From positions 1-9,566 of the forward strand of contig JAKLDX010000030.1 in NCBI GenBank assembly GCA_022703295.1: a stretch of DNA of 9,566 nucleotides, in the 5' to 3' direction. How positions within the stretch are numbered: position 1 is the first letter of the stretch; each line of letters begins with the position of its first letter. Positions 6,796 through 9,566 of this stretch are shown piece by piece. A program made the translations under genes and the position numbers. Below the pieces are notes generated by a model. It searched no databases and had not been told where the DNA came from. It saw nothing but the letters and a program-made list of their open reading frames with translations. The stretch comes from Candidatus Omnitrophota bacterium. GTDB lineage: Bacteria > Omnitrophota > Gorgyraeia > 2-01-FULL-45-10.

Positions 6796-7746
6796 ATGAA
6801 CATAGTGTTTTTTGGCACGGCAGAGTTTGCGATCGAGCCTTTAAGGGCGCTTATCCGGTCGCGGCATAAGGTAATAGCGCTTGTGACGCAGCCTGACAGG
6901 AAAAAGGGGCGGACGCTTAAGCTTTCGCCGCCGCTTACGAAGGTCCTCGCTCAGACAGAAGGTATCCCTGTCTATCAGCCGTCAAATGTCTCCGGCCCGG
7001 AATCGGTAGGGCACCTCCGGAACCTGAACGCGGATCTTTTCGTCGTCATAGCGTTCGGCCAAATCCTTAAAAAAGATATCCTCTGTCTGCCGAAACTATT
7101 TTCGATAAATTTGCACGGCTCTTTGCTGCCGAAGTACAGAGGCGCTGCCCCCACGAATTGGGCGATAATTAAAGGAGAAACGAGAAGCGGCGTTACGATA
7201 ATAAAGATGAACGAAAAGATGGACGAGGGCGATATCGTATCGAGCGCCGAAATACCGGTCGAGCCGGATGATACTAATATAACATTGAGCGAAAAACTCT
7301 CCAGCCTGGGGACGAAGCTTTTGCTGGAGACCATGGATTCCCTGGAAAGCGGCGGCAAAGCTGTTTTTTCGAAGCAGGATGATTCCGCTGCCACCTATGC
7401 TCCGAAACTGAAAAAGGAAGACGGCCTCATCGATTGGGGGAAATCCGCCATGCAGATCCATAACATGGTCCGCGGTTTTTTGCCGTGGCCGGGCGCGTAT
7501 ACCTATTATAATAAAAAGATCCTGAAGGTCATGCGGACGTCCCTTGTGCAATATCCGGTTAATAAGAGCGCACGCCCCGGCGAGGTTGTGGATATATCGG
7601 AAGATAAAGGGATAATAGTTCAGACCGGTTCAGATGTTATCGCGGTGACCCACCTTCAGCTTGAGGGGAAAAAGGTCCTGGACGCGCCGTCGTTTGTCCG
7701 CGGCCACAGGATCGAAAAAGGATATGACTTTTCAGATATCGCTTGA
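6796..7746 (+). CDS. fmt: Methionyl-tRNA formyltransferase
   Basis: Fmt transfers a formyl group from 10-formyltetrahydrofolate to Met-tRNAfMet for translation initiation. The 316-residue length is normal. It begins MNIVFFGTAEFA, the usual Fmt N-terminus. The formyltransferase core has the catalytic Asn105 and His107 in INLHGSLLPKYRGAAP, and the catalytic Asp143 in MDEGD, with the 38-residue Asn-Asp spacing of the family. The C-terminal tRNA-binding domain starts around residue 202 (YAPKLKKEDGLIDW) and includes RGFLPWPGAYTYY. AAGGAG (6785-6790) stands 5 bases before the ATG, immediately right of repeat copy 2. The partner gene def is not adjacent. The stop codon overlaps the -35 box of the next promoter. 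Confidence 0.97.
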   Translation: MNIVFFGTAEFAIEPLRALIRSRHKVIALVTQPDRKKGRTLKLSPPLTKVLAQTEGIPVYQPSNVSGPESVGHLRNLNADLFVVIAFGQILKKDILCLPKLFSINLHGSLLPKYRGAAPTNWAIIKGETRSGVTIIKMNEKMDEGDIVSSAEIPVEPDDTNITLSEKLSSLGTKLLLETMDSLESGGKAVFSKQDDSAATYAPKLKKEDGLIDWGKSAMQIHNMVRGFLPWPGAYTYYNKKILKVMRTSLVQYPVNKSARPGEVVDISEDKGIIVQTGSDVIAVTHLQLEGKKVLDAPSFVRGHRIEKGYDFSDIA

Positions 7747-7770
7747 ATAAAACGTTGCTTGTGATATAAT
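7743..7770 (+). promoter_or_regulatory. Sigma70-type promoter with extended -10, near-leaderless
   Basis: TTGAAT (7743-7748) and TATAAT (7765-7770) are separated by 16 bases, and TG at 7762-7763 makes an extended -10 (TGATATAAT). Transcription should start near 7776-7778, only a few bases before the ATG at 7781. The -35 overlaps the fmt stop codon. No Shine-Dalgarno lies between the -10 and the ATG. Confidence 0.65.
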
Positions 7771-7780
7771 TTTTTAAATT

Positions 7781-9088
7781 ATGCCGAAAAAAATAGCACC
7801 CCGAGAACTGATACAGCAGGATTTCCACAACCTAAAGACGCAGGAGCGTCTCTATACCATCCCCAGGATCGAAGACCTCGTATTCATGCAATCCATCGAA
7901 GGCCGCGCGCATAACGGGGCCGGCTGTTTCAATAAACGTTTTTACGTCAATACCGGAATAGACGATATCGTAAGCGCCCTCGGCAGGTCCCAGAAAGTCA
8001 TAAAAACGAAGCGGCAGGAACTTATCGACGAGATATTTGAATTTGCCGAAAGCGCCATAGCCGATGACCCGCGCGACAGGCTTGTCACGAAAAGCGGCCG
8101 GCCGCTACTGGGCATACCGCAATTCAAAGAGCGGACCGTAAATTACCACGAGGTCCTTAAAGGGCTCTACCTGGGCGGATTAAGGGATGACCCGGAGATC
8201 AGAAAGAGGACCCAGGGGGAATATAATATAAATATAGGTTATGGCCGCTGTTATCTCGTCAATATCAAGGTAATGGAAGAGATGGGGCTTGACGGTGAAA
8301 TGCTCGCCCACCAGGAGAACGAGGACAGGATAAATCATTACAAGTCATATGGCCTGATAGTGGATGAGACCAAGCTAAAAAAGAGCGCCCTGAAAAATGT
8401 AAAATATATGTATATACGCCACCACGTGGGCCCGGGGCAATCGGACGATGCCGCGATGGTGGCAAGCGGTCTTATTTATAATGTGGATGTGGCCCTGGGC
8501 GTATTTCTGGCCGATGCAATCGATACGCTGGAAAAATACGTCTCCACTTACCGCGACCAGGACAAAGAGCTGGCCATGTACATAAAGGACAAGTACCCCT
8601 TCCTCGATCTGGGAGAAAAAGATGTCTACGAGCTTTCCTATCTCGCGGCAATACCGCTTGAAAAGGTGGATGAAATACCGGACAGTTCGCTCAGGTACCT
8701 CTTGGCGATAGATTCGGAGACGGGGCAGTCCACCTTCGAAACGCACCTTAATTTCATAGAGGGTAAGCCTTTTCTGCCCATCGCCATAAGTTACAAAAGG
8801 ATATTGATATCGAAGCTTTATGATTTCGTTACGGAAAAGCTCAAAAGCATAGATAAAGAGATCGTTTTCAAGATACCTGAAACTTTCCTGAAGGAGCTCG
8901 ATTCATCCGTTACAAAAGTCATGCAGAGAAAATTCATAACGGTGAGCCCCCAGACTTCGCTGAAGGCGGCGCTGGAAAAGGTCGAGGCCAGGAAAGGTGA
9001 GCTGATAATAGTAAAGGACGAATTCGGGAATATCCTTGGCGTGGTGAATCCGAGGGATTTTCTGGTATTTTTAAGAGGAGGGGCCTAG
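7781..9088 (+). CDS. Unrecognised 435-residue protein with one C-terminal CBS domain
   Basis: I do not recognise the family of the first 370 or so residues. They look like a soluble, folded cytoplasmic protein: no signal peptide or membrane helix, mixed helix/strand composition, and distinctive stretches such as GCFNKRFYVNTGIDDI (48-63), YNINIGYGRCYLV (148-160), RHHVGPGQSDDAAM (213-226) and LRYLLAIDSETGQSTFE (304-320). Residues about 375-432 read as one CBS domain (VTKVMQRKFITVSPQTSLKA, then GELIIVKDEFGNILGVVN and DFLVFL). CBS domains normally occur in pairs that bind adenine nucleotides, so this protein may dimerise to build the pocket and sense ATP/AMP or a related ligand (inference). The ATG at 7781 has no ribosome binding site but follows a strong -10 by 10 bases; M36 is the next ATG, also with a weak site. 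It sits alone under its own promoter between fmt and gapA. Confidence 0.8.
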   Translation: MPKKIAPRELIQQDFHNLKTQERLYTIPRIEDLVFMQSIEGRAHNGAGCFNKRFYVNTGIDDIVSALGRSQKVIKTKRQELIDEIFEFAESAIADDPRDRLVTKSGRPLLGIPQFKERTVNYHEVLKGLYLGGLRDDPEIRKRTQGEYNINIGYGRCYLVNIKVMEEMGLDGEMLAHQENEDRINHYKSYGLIVDETKLKKSALKNVKYMYIRHHVGPGQSDDAAMVASGLIYNVDVALGVFLADAIDTLEKYVSTYRDQDKELAMYIKDKYPFLDLGEKDVYELSYLAAIPLEKVDEIPDSSLRYLLAIDSETGQSTFETHLNFIEGKPFLPIAISYKRILISKLYDFVTEKLKSIDKEIVFKIPETFLKELDSSVTKVMQRKFITVSPQTSLKAALEKVEARKGELIIVKDEFGNILGVVNPRDFLVFLRGGA

Positions 9089-9100
9089 GCAAAAAGATAG

Positions 9101-9129
9101 TTGAAATGCGATGATCAAAATTATATAAT
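9101..9129 (+). promoter_or_regulatory. Near-consensus sigma70 promoter of gapA
   Basis: TTGAAA (9101-9106) and TATAAT (9124-9129) are separated by the ideal 17 bases, differing from consensus at one position in total. Transcription should begin near 9136, giving a leader of about 25 bases that carries a strong Shine-Dalgarno, AAAGGGAGGT (9145-9154), 7 bases before the ATG. This suits a highly expressed glycolytic gene. Confidence 0.8.
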
Positions 9130-9161
9130 ATACACCTTATCAAGAAAGGGAGGTAAGCAAA

Positions 9162-9566
9162 ATGGCAGTTAAAGTAGGTATCAACGGTTTCGGAAGAATA
9201 GGCAGGATGGTCGGACGGGCTATCCTCGAGAGGAACTCTAAGGCGATAGAGCTTGTGGCCGTCAATGACATCACGGATGCTAAAACGCTGGCGCATCTTT
9301 TAAAATATGATTCGGTACATGGCCGCTTCCCCGGCGGGAATGTTAAAGCGGGTGCCGATTCTATCATTGTGAACGGTAAAGAGATAAAGGTCCTGGCTAA
9401 GAAGGACCCGGGCGAATTACCGTGGAAGGACCTCGGAGTTGAGATCGTGGTTGAGTCAACAGGCCTTTTCACAATAAAGAATGACGGCGTGAATAAGAAG
9501 GGCAAAGAGGTCAAGGGTGCTGTTAACCACATCACAAAAGGCGGCGCTAAAAAGGTTATAATATCG
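9162..9566 (+). CDS. gapA: Glyceraldehyde-3-phosphate dehydrogenase, 5' part only
   Basis: GAPDH oxidises glyceraldehyde 3-phosphate to 1,3-bisphosphoglycerate with NAD(P)+ in cytoplasmic glycolysis or gluconeogenesis. The window holds 135 codons, the N-terminal Rossmann domain; the catalytic Cys motif (SCTTN) lies beyond the edge. Seen are the nucleotide-binding GINGFGRIGRMV (residues 6-17), the Asp of VAVNDITD (residue 36 of the protein) that is typical of NAD preference, LLKYDSVHGRF and VVESTGLF. GGAKKVIIS is reached at the window end. Between STGLFT and the His before GGAKK there are 18 residues, where GAPDHs I recall have about 7 or 8, so a Lys/Gly-rich insertion of around 10 residues is present. 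Start choice is firm because of the strong ribosome binding site and family N-terminus. No gene is seen between its promoter and the CBS-protein gene. Confidence 0.97.
   Translation, partial: MAVKVGINGFGRIGRMVGRAILERNSKAIELVAVNDITDAKTLAHLLKYDSVHGRFPGGNVKAGADSIIVNGKEIKVLAKKDPGELPWKDLGVEIVVESTGLFTIKNDGVNKKGKEVKGAVNHITKGGAKKVIIS

Overview
The window reads as ordinary chromosomal DNA from an uncultured, probably diderm (Gram-negative-type) bacterium. All convincing genes lie on the + strand and are tightly packed. Codon choice leans strongly towards ATA for Ile and AGG/AGA for Arg at moderate GC. Together with the gene mix (GmhB-like heptose phosphatase, GT2 and GT28 glycosyltransferases, radical SAM enzyme), this recalls Omnitrophota-type genomes. 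That placement is a guess from style, not a demonstrated assignment.

Left third (1-3320): a translationally coupled envelope cluster. The 3' end of a GmhB-type HAD phosphatase overlaps a GT2 glycosyltransferase by ATGA. The GT2 gene overlaps a radical SAM/SPASM-like protein by 20 bases, and that gene overlaps a UgtP/MGDG-synthase-like GT28 glycosyltransferase by ATGA. The likely theme is sugar-phosphate supply plus lipid or surface glycosylation. Middle (3330-6014): a type-4 (Fe-S) uracil-DNA glycosylase followed 3 bases later by the primosomal helicase PriA, a genome-maintenance pair that probably continues the same transcript.

Right-centre (6015-7746): a small secreted coiled-coil protein gene sits between priA and fmt. 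The two gaps that bracket it (225 and 187 bases) hold two diverged copies of one long imperfect inverted-repeat element, each with a central hairpin whose stem is kept by compensatory changes. The def gene usually found between priA and fmt is absent here. This repeat pair is the most unusual thing in the window.

Right end (7747-9566): a good promoter that should give an almost leaderless mRNA drives a 435-residue protein of unrecognised family with a single C-terminal CBS domain. A near-consensus promoter and strong ribosome binding site then lead into gapA (glyceraldehyde-3-phosphate dehydrogenase), cut by the window edge. No tRNA, rRNA, CRISPR array, insertion sequence or phage gene was seen, and nothing amounts to a clear new multi-gene system.
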